From contig JAJHZJ010000221.1 in the NCBI GenBank assembly GCA_023548195.1, forward strand, positions 2,524,001-2,588,000: 64,000 bases of DNA, read 5' to 3'. Shown here in pieces: positions 23,154 through 33,847 of this stretch (its first letter is position 1; every line of letters begins with the position of its first letter). Below the pieces are notes generated by a model. The model had not been told where the DNA came from. It did no database searches and saw only the letters and a list, made by a program, of their open reading frames with translations. Position numbers and translations under genes: made by a program. The stretch comes from Bettongia penicillata ogilbyi. Lineage: Eukaryota; Chordata; Mammalia; Diprotodontia; Potoroidae.

Positions 23154-23328
23154 GACTGTGCGAACCTGGGATGTGGACAATGATAAGAAGCACAAGAGTG
23201 TGTTTAAACCAAGAACAGTTCAGGGGAAAAAAGTGATTCCAACCACTTGTACATACAGCAGAGATGGGAAGCTCATTGCAGCTGGCTGTCAGGATGGGAG
23301 CATCCAGATCTGGGACAGAAATATGAGT
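23154..23328 (+). CDS. WDR70: WDR70 internal coding exon (WD40 propeller part)
   Basis: WDR70 is a nuclear WD40 protein reported to act as a substrate receptor of CUL4-DDB1 ubiquitin ligases, in histone H2B ubiquitination and double-strand-break resection. The exon is 175 bases: one base completing a split codon, then 58 codons ending exactly at the donor (phase 2 in, phase 0 out). The peptide opens with 'TVRTWDV', the end of one WD repeat, passes through a basic linker 'KSVFKPRTVQGKKVIPTT', then the next blade 'CTYSRDGKLIAAGCQDG', closing with 'SIQIWD'. From memory this linker and blade are distinctive of vertebrate WDR70, which is why I name it. AG before and GTAAGT after fit a real exon. 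Reading on into the intron hits TAA at 23344. No other WDR70 exon was recognised in the window, so both flanking introns exceed 23 kb and 40 kb. A processed copy is unlikely because both splice sites are intact. Confidence 0.88.
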
Positions 23329-23334
23329 GTAAGT
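23329..23334 (+). promoter_or_regulatory. Splice donor of the WDR70 exon
   Basis: GTAAGT, a strong U1-type donor. If the intron were retained, only five extra codons (ending 'VSKDI') would be read before TAA at 23344-23346. Confidence 0.85.
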
Positions 23335-23655
23335 AAGGACATTTAAATCTACTTTTTTTTTTTAAAGATCACAACCTTAATAAGACAAACACAGTGTTAA
23401 ATGTTATGAAGGTGAATTTCCTGAGTTTGGTTTAAATTGAGACCTGTGTTAACTTGATCAAACTTTGGACCTTTTGCAGTAAACAGCATTTCAACAAACT
23501 TTCCAACCCACCATTTATCAAGGGTAAAGCATTTTAACAAATTTAGAAAAGCACTTTGAAGTTCTTGGTTTTAATTGGATTTTGAAAGAGAGAAATACGA
23601 CAAAATTTATGGCATGACTTAACACAGCATTAAAAAGTATATTTAAAAAAATTCC
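23335..23655. other. Intron start, nothing recognised
   Basis: AT-rich intron between the donor and the HAL1 fragment. The 81-residue antisense frame at 23518-23763 is a repeat-edge artefact. Confidence 0.5.
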
Positions 23656-24195
23656 AGATAAGCAAGCAGGGGGGATGATGGTAGGGAGGGCAATGGGAGG
23701 AGGGAGCAATTTGAAGTCAACACTCTTGGGGAGGGACAGGATCAAAAGACAGAATAGAAACAATGGGGGGCAGGATAGGATGGAGGGAAATACAGTTAGT
23801 CTTACACAACACGACTGTTATCGAAGTCATTTGCAAAAATACACAGATATGGCCTATATTGAATTGCCTGCCTTCCCAAAGGGAATGGGTGAGGAGGGAG
23901 GTATGGGGAGAATTTGGAACTCAAAGTTTTAGGAACAACTGTTTAGTATTGTTGTTGCTATTAGGAAATAAGAAATACAGTTAATGGGGAATAGAAAGTC
24001 ATCTGGCCCTACAGGACAAAAGAGAAGATGGGGACAAGAGAAGGGAGGGATGATAGAAGAGAGGGCAGATTGGTGATAGGGAAAATTAGATTGCTCGGTG
24101 TATTGGGGTGGGGGGAGGGGATAAAAGGGGAGAAAATTTGGAACCCAAAATTTTGTGAAAATGAATGTAAAAAGTTAAATAAATAAATAAATAAG
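23656..24195 (+). mobile_element. HAL1 copy 2, 5'-truncated 3' UTR piece, sense to WDR70
   Basis: Corresponds to the 3' UTR of the full HAL1 copies: 'ggagggagcaatttgaagtc', 'ggacaggatcaaaagacaga', 'tcatctggccctacaggaca' and the 3' end 'aaaatgaatgtaaaaagtta' with (AAAT)n tail. Only about 540 bases of the 3' end are present, as is common for L1-type insertions. It is the only HAL1 copy here on the gene's sense strand and brings several AATAAA signals at 24178-24192. The 68-85 residue frames over it are 3' UTR read-through. Confidence 0.85.
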
Positions 24196-25139
24196 AGATT
24201 CCTATTTTTATTACTGGAATACCCAAAATTGTTAAAGAGTTATATTTTCCCATTCTTGCTTTTATAATTACATGAATAATCTTGGCTTACATTTCCGTAG
24301 TACCCTGGACTTTTAAGAGACAAAAGTAGAAGAGATTGAAAGTACATTATCATTCAGAGAGGCTCGAGAGCTGTGGGTCCATGTTGGGAGTAACACATGA
24401 CCATGGACGGAGGGAGAGTGTACAGATGCTCAAGTGATTTGGGGATAATCCTTACTCTTCTGTGTAGTCACTGGAGCTTCTTTCAACTCTAGGGCAGTTA
24501 ATTAAGCTGTGTTCTATCCCTGCTTTGCTGTATGTGACGTAGCTTTAGAGACTGAGCCTTCTGGTAATGAGATCTGGAGAAGAAGGGAGAGAATTTGAAC
24601 CATGGGAACTGAGAAGGCCATGTGAGGACAGGGTGAGAAGTAAAATAAGGTACAGATTTAGGAGAGATGGGGGATAGTATGTGTGGGGCTGGGTAGGAAA
24701 AGTGAGATACAATGAGAGACGGTATCAGGAGATGGGAGGTAGGATTTAGGGGTGTTGCAGAGGGTGAGGGAAGTCAGGGGAGAACTGCATTAGAAGATTG
24801 GAATGAAGGATAATAGGATTGTCTTGTGGTATTCACTTTTCTTCATGGATATTGTAAAGCTGAAGTACATCACAGCAAGTAGGAGACAAGAAAATGGGAA
24901 ACATTTGCAACTGATTTATTTTTTGTTGAAGTACAACAATTTCTTCTTTGGAAGAAATCGATATTGCTGACATGCAACATTTCAGAGGCTGTCACTTAAA
25001 TGTAAAACTCTGAAAGATGAAAACTTTATCCAGTGCCCAAGTTTTTGTCTTATTTCCAATACCAGATAAAATTTGTTAAGCCATAACTAATAGAGCTGCC
25101 CTGTTTTGACCAAGACATATGTGATTCTATTAATAACAG
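24196..25139. other. Intronic DNA, purine-rich middle
   Basis: 24550-24800 is rich in GGGAG/AGG runs on the + strand. No gene or clear repeat recognised. Confidence 0.4.
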
Positions 25140-25350
25140 CGCACATTAAAATAGTATTTTATGGTTATAAAGCAGTTTTATATTCATTTTCTCATTGTAT
25201 TTTCACAGCCACCCTGTGGTGTAAGTGTTATCTCCATTTTAAAGATGAGAAATAAGCTTAGAAAAGTTTTAAGAATTTTCCTCACGTTACACAGCTGTCA
25301 TTATTGAAGCAGGGTTCAGACTCCCATCGTTTTCCATTGCTTATCTGACA
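25140..25350 (-). mobile_element. MIR SINE, antisense, decayed
   Basis: 'ggttataaagcagttttata', 'tattttcacagccaccctgt', 'catttt aaagatgag'-type and 'cctcacgttacacagctg' follow antisense MIR order. Confidence 0.6.
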
Positions 25351-25780
25351 ACACCTGCTACCAGTCTGCATCTTACTTGTAAATGGTTATTTCATTGCTG
25401 CAGATACTTATGAAAAGACTTTTGCATCATTTCCATGGATATTAACCAAAGGACAACATTTACATGTGTGTAGTTTGAAAACTGCTGATATTTCATTTTC
25501 ATCTTTTTGGCCACATGATACATACATGCAAGCTGTAGTCACTGTTGATAGCATCATCTAGAAAAAAGACATTTTATATAAGTTCACTCATGTGGACCAC
25601 AAAGATTATGCCATTTACATCCTTTATACAGAATTTTCCCCCTTAATTTGTTTATCATTCACATGTACTAACAGTGGGCTGTTGGAAAAAAGTGGATTAT
25701 AATCTTCTTTTGAACTAGGCACTCAGGATGTTTTTTGATTTAATCTTAAATGTTATTCATTAAAATGAGATGCTATCAGG
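25351..25780. other. Intronic DNA, nothing recognised
   Basis: No gene or repeat supported. Confidence 0.4.
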
Positions 25781-25783
25781 GGC

Positions 25784-25945
25784 AGCTAGGTGACTCAGTG
25801 GATAGAACACCAGCCCTGGAATCAGGAGGACCTGAGTCCAATGTGGTCTCAGATACTTGACACTTAGTTTCTGTGTGACTCTGGGCAAGTCACTTAACCC
25901 CAATTACCTAGCAAAACCGATATCAGAAACAGAGAAAAAATGAAA
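25784..25945 (+). mobile_element. Marsupial SINE, short form, sense
   Basis: Very typical head 'ggggcagctaggtgactcag', then 'tggaatcaggaggacctgag', 'tgtgtgactctgggcaagtc', 'acttaaccccaattacctag'. It ends soon after the head region without the long tail found at 36552-36868. Confidence 0.85.
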
Positions 25946-27029
25946 TGCCACCCATAGTAAAATTTGATGATTTAAAAGTATTAGCCATATTGGCATTCAG
26001 TTAAAAGTGATTTTAAACTTTCTTCACCAAACTTTAATTTTTTAAAGAAACAACTGATCTCTTCAGTTACCAATGCCTTCTCCTTATTGTCTCATATTTA
26101 ATATGTATATTCCTTTATGAATACATGTATCCTATCAGGAAGCAGTTGGACTAAGTGACATTAGAAGATTCCTTTTCATTTCATCATGTTATAAAACTTG
26201 TCATAGTAGAATAATTAACTGCATGTGATTGATTATTCCTATGTGATAGTATAGCAGTTAAGTCAAATAGTAAAAACAATACTTTGCAAAAATCTCTATC
26301 TACAGTGATGGTAGTGCTTTTATTTTGGTATATTCATAATGTATAAATTAATGACTTAATTTTATATGATCTATCATGGACTAATTATCCTATCTGGGGA
26401 ATTATGGATGACACCAACAGTATGTGGGACTGTGAACATATTTTAAGATAATTAGTAATCATCTCTATGTATTCTTATAAACAGCTGTTGGTATGCTGAT
26501 CAAGTGCATTTTCAGGTTCAGAGGTAAAGGCAGATGTGTATGTCAAATACCAGATGTATTAAATACTCTTAAAGCTACAGAAGAAAGCTTAATATTTTAG
26601 CACCATGTTTAAATGAGCGTTGAAAGCCAGTCACTTAAAAATTTATAGTTTTGTTAAAACAAAGTTTACACTTTGTAGGGGTTCTCAAATCTCTGTGCTG
26701 TTAAAAAGTTTTATGGCGTTTATAATAGAGATAAAAACAGAAATAAAAATATCTGACAAACAGAAAACACCAAAAGTATTTTGGACATGGTCATTGTGCT
26801 CCCCCCTCCCCACCCTGCTGCTGCGCTTTCCCTTACCCTAAGAAAAAGCACTTTGTCCAGTCTTCCTGAAGATACACCCTAGGTTGCTTGTTTCAAAATA
26901 ATTCTCTTAAATACTTTCATTACATAAAGCCATCCTGTTATAAGTGGGCCAAAGTGTGGCTTACAATCTTTGCACTGGTTCTCAGAAACCCTGAGCCTCT
27001 TACTACATATCCTCTTCTGTATGCTCTTA
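25946..27029. other. Intronic DNA, nothing recognised
   Basis: About 1.1 kb of AT-rich unique sequence. Open frames at 26620-26841 and 26888-27151 have no recognised domain or splice context. Confidence 0.4.
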
Positions 27030-27165
27030 GCCTCACAGATTTAGAGCCAGAAGGGGCCTTAGAGTTCATCTCATCTAACCTCATTTTTTCAGATGTAAAA
27101 GGAATTTCAAGCCCCAAACAGTTTTATCTGCCAAGGTCACATAGGCAATAACTGGCAATCCAGGA
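27030..27165 (-). mobile_element. MIR-like SINE, antisense
   Basis: 'agccagaaggggccttagag', 'ttcatctcatctaacctcat', 'ccaaggtcacataggcaata' follow the antisense MIR-type order also seen at 47975-48170. Confidence 0.55.
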
Positions 27166-27281
27166 GAATAGTAGCCTGATTCTAGCTTGAGTGTTCTTCT
27201 GGGTGCATCAGTCTGCCTCAGTGCTTTTCCATTTCCTGTGGTGGCTACAAATGCACATTTAACCAGAAGAGTAGCCTAGAG

Positions 27282-27605
27282 CAGAGCTTCTTAAACTTTT
27301 CTTCTTGTGATCCCTTTTTGCGTTTTGTTAGCGTTCTTTGGTATTGCGTGATAGTGTTTGCACAGCAGAGTGCTTGTGTTTTGTGTTCAGAACCAAGTGA
27401 AGTCACACAATGCAGCTTGGGCAAGTGCTGCCAGGAACACCTCAGATTCATTATACATTTGCATTTTTTTAATTAAATAAATTAAAATTTTAAAGTTTAA
27501 TTAATTAAATTAAGTTTTGGTCATTGCGCGTTCAGAAGCCTTATGCTGTTGCTAAATTTTTCATGATCCCATATAGGGTTGTGACCCACAGTTTAAGAAA
27601 TGCTG
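27282..27605. mobile_element. hAT-type MITE, copy B
   Basis: Ends 'cagagcttcttaaacttttc' and 'cacagtttaagaaatgctg' form imperfect inverted repeats, with 'tgtgatccc'/'gggttgtgaccc' just inside. The interior 'cacacaatgcagcttgggca' corresponds to the reverse complement of copy A (7130-7435), so the two copies lie in opposite orientations. The flanking 8-mers GCCTAGAG (27274-27281) and CCTTAGAG (27606-27613) agree at 6 of 8 positions, consistent with an old hAT-size target duplication. Confidence 0.75.
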
Positions 27606-27613
27606 CCTTAGAG

Positions 27614-28384
27614 AGTATCCAAGGTACCTTCCAGCTATAAAACCCCATGTTTCTAATACTGTATAATCAAGAGAAATTTTCACGCCTATCATTTAAGTTT
27701 TATTTCCTTCAGTGTTGCATATTTAAATAAAGCACACACTTCTTTCATCATATTAATTTTCATTTTCATTGACTTGCATATATGCATGCATGAAGAAGAA
27801 AAGTGAAACTTGGAGCATAAATTTAGAAGAAGAAATACAATTTGATTTGAAAATAGATTCCTGAAAAAACAAAGAAATCCACTACTACCTCAATACTCTA
27901 ACAATAATAAATCTTCAGAGAAACACTGACTAAAAATGAAACATAAAAGACTTATGGGAGTTAACATGATAGCTTTTTTCCCATGCATCAGTCAAGAAAA
28001 CAAATTATGCTAGTGGATAATTTATTTTTATGTTATTTACTTGAGAATATTTAAAAACATTATGTATCTGTATACTCGTGTTGGATTCAGTCCTACAGTA
28101 CAGTTAGTTGAGTAGAATAAAATTTCTCTAAGAAATAGTTTTGCCCACAGCTGATAAGTTCTCTAACTCCAGAAGAACCATTCCTTCTTAAAAGAGGTGG
28201 TTTACTTGAGTTTATTTCTTGTGTTTTGATGGCAAAAGTCTATCAATTTGATATATTCACTTTTTTAAAAACTCAGATAATGTGCTCAGGAAGGTTAATA
28301 ATATGTCAGTGATTAAAATTTTGAGATGAAGTGCTTTAAAAGACAAGCAAATGTTATAGCATTTTAAACAATTTAGAGTGGCTA
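27614..28384. other. Intronic DNA, nothing recognised
   Basis: AT-rich unique sequence; no gene supported. Confidence 0.4.
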
Positions 28385-28515
28385 AATTATTAATAACCCA
28401 TCAACAAATATTTAAGTATCTACCACGTGCTACTTACTAGGTATACAGATACAAAAGTGACGCACTTTTTTGCCTTCAAGGAGCATATATTCTATTATAG
28501 TGCAGTATTATCCAG
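28385..28515 (-). mobile_element. L2 3' end, antisense, decayed
   Basis: 'aacaaatatttaagtatcta', 'ctaggtatacagatacaaaa' and 'cttcaaggagcatatattct' follow the antisense L2 3' terminus. Confidence 0.55.
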
Positions 28516-28782
28516 CTAAATAGAAATATTTTTTGTGTTCTTGATGAAATAGAGGAGAGTGAGCCAATTACTAAAGTATACTCATATTTTTCAAAATACT
28601 TTATTACTATATAAAGTAGCAATAATAAATGTTCAGAAGTAGTCATGCTGTTATATAATATTGCATATATTTTACCAAGTAAACATTTATTCCATAAGAT
28701 CCTTTGCTATGGGTACAAAGATAAGACTACAAACAGATGCTAATAAGCACATATGCAAAATATTGCCTTGGACAGTGGTCAG
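28516..28782. other. Intronic DNA, nothing recognised
   Basis: Short AT-rich gap between two L2 tails. Confidence 0.4.
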
Positions 28783-29330
28783 TCAGTAAATGTTTATTAA
28801 GCACCTACTATGTGCCAGGTACTTTGCTAAGTGCTGGGCATGCAAATATAACAAAGATAGTACCTCCCCTCAAAGAGCTTTTAATCTAATGGGGGAAGAC
28901 AACACACAAAAGGAAGCTGCAAAGGGATGGAGGGTGGGCATGGGAAAGAATGACGGAGAGGTCCAAAAGGGTGCAGCTCCACAGGAAATGAAGAGGTGGC
29001 AGTCCTGGGAGGTTTTGGGAGGAGCTCTTTATTCTGCTGTCCAATTACAGGGGTCCCAAGGGCAGAGATGTGGTGTGCTGTGATGTCATCTTACAGGGTG
29101 ATGAGGGTCTTCAAGTACAGAGGAGTGCAGCTAGGTAGGTAAGGAAGAAATGGGGAAGATGCAGAGTTGATCTGCCTGTCTGAACTGAGCTGGTGATTGA
29201 TTTCATTGGTGTAGAGAACTCCTGAATAAGGAGTTGCAGGTTGGCAGTTGTCTGCACTATATTTGACTCCAGTTGACTGTAGCCTTGGAGAATCCGGAAA
29301 GGATGAAACGGGAGTGAACAACTAAATAAT
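28783..29330 (-). mobile_element. L2 3' end, antisense, with unclear continuation
   Basis: 28783-28910 is a clear antisense L2 3' end ('aatgtttattaagcaccta', 'tatgtgccaggtactttgct', 'ctcaaagagcttttaatcta'). 28910-29330 is diverged; parts such as 'ggtgattgatttcattggtg' look repeat-derived but were not assigned. Open frames here on both strands are not convincing. Confidence 0.5.
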
Positions 29331-29514
29331 GCATGGTCAAATGTTACGATGATTATGATATAAATTTTTTTATGCTATTGATAAGTTGTTTTGTCGGTGG
29401 GGAGACTAAGGAAACTCCTTTGCACAATATAATTATTTAAGATGAGAAAAAACTTGTGATTTCATTTTATTCCATTTTAATGATAAATGTGTTCCTAAAA
29501 ATATGCATTTTTTG

Positions 29515-29646
29515 CTGTATAAGGTAATTGGGATTAAGTGACTTGATCAGGGTCACACAACTAGTAACTGTCTGAGACCTCATTTGAACTAAGGTCCCCT
29601 TGACTCTAGGGCTGGTGCTATAAACACTGTGTCACGTAGCTGCCCA
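29515..29646 (-). mobile_element. Marsupial SINE head, antisense
   Basis: 'agggtcacacaactagtaac', 'catttgaactaaggtcccct', 'tgactctagggctggtgcta', ending in 'gtgtcacgtagctgccc', the antisense of the SINE head. Confidence 0.75.
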
Positions 29647-30430
29647 AAGCTAGCTCAGTGTTCGGGAATCTTTGAAGTAAAGTGTGCAAGAGAAGAGGTT
29701 GATTAGTCTGACTACCAAACTGAAGGTCTACAGAGCTGTTGTGCTGACCTCACTGTTGTATATCTGTGAAACCTGAACAGTGTACCAGTGCTATGCCAAG
29801 AAACTGAATTGCTTCCATTTAAATTGTCTTAGGAAGATTCTGAGGGGCAGCTGGCAGAATAAGATAATGGACACTGAGGTCCTTTCTAAACTGCCAAGCA
29901 TTCAAACTTTACTTCAGAGAGCACAACCCTTTTGGGCTAGCCACACTGTTTGAATGACAAACATATGCTTGCGTACAAGACTGTTTTATAAAGAACTCAC
30001 ACAAGACAAGCACTCACATGGAGGTCAGAAGAAGCAATACAAGGACATTGTCAAGATCTCACTGAAGAACTTTGGAATTGATTGCATGACATGGGAGACA
30101 CTGGCACAGGACTGCTCACTCAACATGGTCTGCCTTTGTTAGAGAAGGTGCTGTGCTCACTGAGCAGAGCAGAATTGAAGTAGTCCAAAAAAACAGGAGA
30201 TGCATAAATTTGTGCCCAACCTGTGGTAGAGCATTCCGAGCCCATGTTGGTCTGATTAGCCACAGTCAGATAGACCATAACTTGACTCCATATAATGATG
30301 CCATTTTGGTCTTCCTCAAGCAGGAAAACAACCAAGCAATTGACCAACCATTTGCTGTTTAGTAACTAGCTCTCCAAAGAAATTTTCCAAAAATAAAGCA
30401 GTGAAACAATTTTTTTAAAAAAATAAAAGA
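29647..30430 (+). mobile_element. RTE-type LINE, 3' end, sense
   Basis: Encodes the C-terminal end of an RTE-like reverse transcriptase in broken frames: 'LKVYRAVVLTSLLY'-type region near 29715-29765, then 'CMTWETLAQDCS' in 30030-30120, followed by a zinc-knuckle tail. It ends in 'aaataaagcagtg' and an A-rich run near 30400-30430. RTE LINEs are the proposed partner of the MAR1-type SINEs in this window. Confidence 0.65.
30153..30362 (+). pseudogene. RTE ORF C-terminal fragment with CCHH knuckle
   Basis: The 69-residue frame contains 'CPTCGRAFRAHVGLISH', a C-x2-C-x12-H finger with a following H, which is typical of the extreme C-terminus of this RTE group. The preceding segment lies in another frame (29954-30142, 'HGGQKKQYKDIVKISLKNFG'), separated by a stop and a frameshift. 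It is a remnant, not a host zinc-finger gene. Confidence 0.65.
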
Positions 30431-30984
30431 ACATTTCTTTGTCATCACACTAGAAGCAGTGTTGCTGTCTTTTTATTTATTAAGCATCCACAATTTTTAA
30501 ATTGTTTTATAAGGCAAGTTGTTTATATTTGTATCATGATAGTATTTTGGAGGTCAGAGTTTTAGCTGCCTTTTCCCATGTGCTGTACTACTTTTTCTTT
30601 TTTAACTATCAAGATGATGAAGTATATTTTTACCTTTACCCTTTGGTAGTATGGTTCTTTCCCGAGTTTTAATTTAGAGCAGTATTACTGCATAGCAGTA
30701 AACTATGGTGAAATAAATGGCATATCATAGCAAAATATCCTTTGATTACAAATATTAATTTATCCCTCCCACTACCTCCCCCATCCCCAATTGAGCAAAT
30801 TAAAAAAAAAATCTTAAAAAATAAAGTCCTTAATACATGGCTTCAGAGTCTGGCAAAACAAGCCTCCACATTGGCCATATCCAAAAATGTGTCGTTTTCT
30901 ACATTTTAAGTTCATCATATCTGAGGAGAAGGTGAGTGACGTGTTTCCTCTTCATTCTTTTGGACTTGTGGTTTGTCATTGTAT
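30431..30984. other. Intronic DNA, nothing firmly recognised
   Basis: AT-rich; 30760-30900 ('ccccatccccaattgagcaa') may be the 3' terminal part of the antisense L1 that follows. Confidence 0.35.
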
Positions 30985-31200
30985 TGATCAGATTTCTAAA
31001 TTGGCTTCAAAAGCGGATTTCTTTAAATGCTATTGTCATTTCATAAGTTATTCTAGTTCTACTCTCTTTGTTCTGTATCAGTTTGTAGAGCTCTTCCCAA
31101 TTTCCTTTGAAACTACCCATTCATCATTTCTAATGGCACAGTAATATTCCGTTACATTCATATGCCAGCTTATTTAGCTATTCCTCAATAGAGCACCTAT
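30985..31200 (-). mobile_element. L1 3' region, antisense
   Basis: 'cacagtaatattccgttaca', 'ttcatatgccagcttattta', 'gctattcctcaatagagc' is the antisense of the conserved L1 3' segment also at 40850-40915 and 53600-53660. Confidence 0.65.
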
Positions 31201-31855
31201 ACATTTCCTTTAAAAGAGGGTTGAATTAATTTCCTTCCTATCTTCCCCATTCACCTGAATAAGGACCAAAAAAAGAGCACATAATAGTCTAGAAGAGCAC
31301 GCAATTGCTCTTGATGTATATGAATGAATTTTTTTCATTCATTGACCTGTCTCTTTACTCTCTTCATAGTCTGGTGCTTCGCATCTTATTTTGTTTATAA
31401 TGTGCCAAATGTGTTCCTGTCTCACCAGATCAGCTTTTCTCACATTGGGCTCTATGGACTCCTTTGGGACTGTGGAACATTCCCATGTTGGAAACAAGTC
31501 AAAGTTCTGATATTCAGAGCAACTTTCTCTGCTTCTGTTATCTTTATACTGCACTGCTACTTCTGTCTTCCTTCTGCAACTGTAACAAAATTCTTGTGTT
31601 CTCCTCTCCTTTGGCTATTCCCTAAACCCCTTCATCTTCTGTAAACCCCCTTTTCTCCTTTTCTCTCTGACACTTGCCCACACCTACCATTTTCTATTTA
31701 TTATTTCCACATTCTTTTCCATCTGTTTGTTCCTTCTGTTTACACCCTGATTTTTCTAGTGCAGTCCTCATTTAAAATACTTGTTTTCACTCAGAAATAG
31801 AAAAATCACTTTATAGATATTTTTTATTTTTTTATTTCCAATTTGACAAAAGTGT
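31201..31855. other. Intronic DNA, nothing recognised
   Basis: Pyrimidine-rich from 31560 to 31760. The 106-residue + frame at 31324-31644 has no domain I recognise and no exon context. Confidence 0.4.
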
Positions 31856-31859
31856 GGTC

Positions 31860-33300
31860 ACCATATTCATGGCTTCTCCTTAAGCTAGTAGAATGAATGG
31901 AAACAGAATAGTGGAAATAACTCTCTCACAATTAACTTCATCGAAGATAAAGAAGAGCACCAGACTGAGTAATGATCAAGAAATTCAAGGAGAAACAGTA
32001 GTAAATTAAATTCTTCCAGACCAGGTCTATGCAAAGAGAAATTTAGAAACTCATAGGCCAAAAATGCCTGGCCTGGGTGGTCAGCTGCCAGAAGCCTACC
32101 ATATCAGGGACAGGAGGCAAATCAGGAAACTTGAAGCATGTTGCTTTATAGGTGGGGGCAGGGAGAAAGGATTCCAGACCAGGGACTAGTCATTGACACT
32201 TGAAACCTGTAGCTGTGTCTCTTTGTTTTTGAGGAGCTCAGTAGCTCCTTTAGGGCTTAGATGAGCATGTCAGTCAGGGATCTTCCTGGATCAGGCCATT
32301 GTAGCACAGACCACTCTTGCCTTAGGTTACTGGTTGATGACAGCCCTGAAGTCCTCGAAGATCAGCACAGAATTCATTATTCAGACCACAGATATTACAG
32401 ATCAGTACCAAACAAAGTTCTACTTTCTGTCCTATTCTTTCCAGAAATATTGAGCCTGCCTCTGACACAAAGTTTTAATTTAATAAGTAAGACTGGAAAA
32501 AGTCATTAACAGAGGAAAATACTGATGATATAAAAATACTTTGGGGTCAAGGATTCCCAATATGCAAACTTACAAGGAGAAAATAACTCCACATTATTTA
32601 CAAGCAAAGCCTCAAAGAGACTCACTGATTTGTCACAAGCTCTACTGGAGTAACTGGAAGAAAAGAGTTAAGTGAAAGAAATGAGAGCTTAAGAGAAAGA
32701 ACTGGAAAGAGAACAGTTGCCTTAATGTGAATGGCAAAACCTTTGCAAGTAACAGTCTTTGCAAGTTAGAATAACCTGGACAGAGATGTTCTGTGAAAAG
32801 CAAGAAGTACTAAAACACAGTCAAAAGACTGATCATGTATCAGAAAACATAAAATATCTCCTATGAAAAACAACTGACCTAAAAAGCAGGCGCAGGTCAA
32901 AGAAATAGTATACGAATTGTTGGATTACCTGAAAATGTTGACCATAAAGAAAGCCTAACTTTTATATTTCAAGATCTCATGAATAAAAACTGGCCAGAAC
33001 TATTAAAATCTAATTGCCAAACGGAAAATAGAAAAAGTTTACAAATCATTTGAAAGAAGCATACAAATGAAAACTCCCAGAAATGTCATAGCCAAAATAC
33101 AAAGTTTTTGGGTCACAAATATAGATAGATTGTTAGATAGGTAGACAGACAGATAGATAATGTCCATATTTAGATATGGCTATAGATACATAGATATGAA
33201 TAGATAGCAAGCTTCCAGAAAGAAAGAATTCAAGTACAGAATCATAATAATATAGATGACTTGGAATATGTGGACAGAAATGAGACCACCCTTAAGTTCT
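31860..33300 (+). mobile_element. Old L1 5' half with ORF1 remnant, sense
   Basis: 32890-33110 and 33205-33240 track L1 ORF1 order: 'gaattgttggattacctgaa' (RRM start), 'caagatctcatgaataaaaa', 'actcccagaaatgtcatagc' and 'agaaagaaagaattcaagta'. The upstream part is assigned by continuity only. Frames are lost and the ORF1 end breaks off near 33300. Confidence 0.55.
33117..33205. repeat. (GATA)n-like microsatellite
   Basis: Interrupted 'atagatagat', 'gacagatagataa', 'gatacatagatat' units inside the old L1. Confidence 0.75.
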
Positions 33301-33847
33301 AGATTCTTCATCCCATAGATTGAGTCTCTTTGATGATTACACGATGTTTCAGAATCTTTTAGGATGTTTGTTTACTCCAGTGTCAGCTATCACTGTTCTA
33401 GCCAGCTGTAGACCATGCTTCACATCTCGCTCAGGAATCCATGAAGAATCCAGGCATACTTGGGTGTCCTGTCATTTAGACTGCTCTGCTTTGTTCTGCT
33501 TCTCATCTGAACAAACCACCCTTTTAACCTGACTTCCAGAGAAGATGCGCTCATTTCTTGGTTTAGTGAATCCACTCAGCTTTGAGTCTACCATGGGGCT
33601 GATTGCCCTGATTGGTGAATATGTGAAGGAATGCGCAATCACCTAGCCGATGATATCTGGCCTGCTCCAGACCATGCTTCATATTTTATCATGCAGGGAA
33701 AAGGACTTGGCCAGTGTGGGCATCTTTCCATTTACCTTGAGTCTGTGTGCATTTCCTGCCCCCCCCCTCCTCCTGCCCCCTTTTACAATCCTGCCTCTGC
33801 TCTTGGAAAGAGTATAAGTTGACTACCTGTGGCTCTCCTCATCCTTA
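33301..33847. other. Unassigned block, possible old LTR or LINE piece
   Basis: Moderate GC sequence abutting the L1. It has a C-run at 33761-33780 and an internal near-repeat ('gaccatgcttcaca' 33411, 'gaccatgcttcata' 33670). I could not place it in a family, and no coding function is seen. Confidence 0.35.

Noticed and set aside
30153..30362. Possible C2H2 zinc-finger gene
   Set aside because: The finger is the C-terminal knuckle of an RTE LINE protein, with the upstream RT tail in neighbouring frames.
31324..31644. 106-residue + strand frame as an exon or gene
   Set aside because: Pyrimidine-rich sequence without a recognised domain, with no convincing splice sites and no match to known WDR70 exons.
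33301..33847. Endogenous retrovirus LTR
   Set aside because: No TG...CA ends, primer-binding site, gag/pol remnant or matching second LTR could be found, so it is left unassigned.
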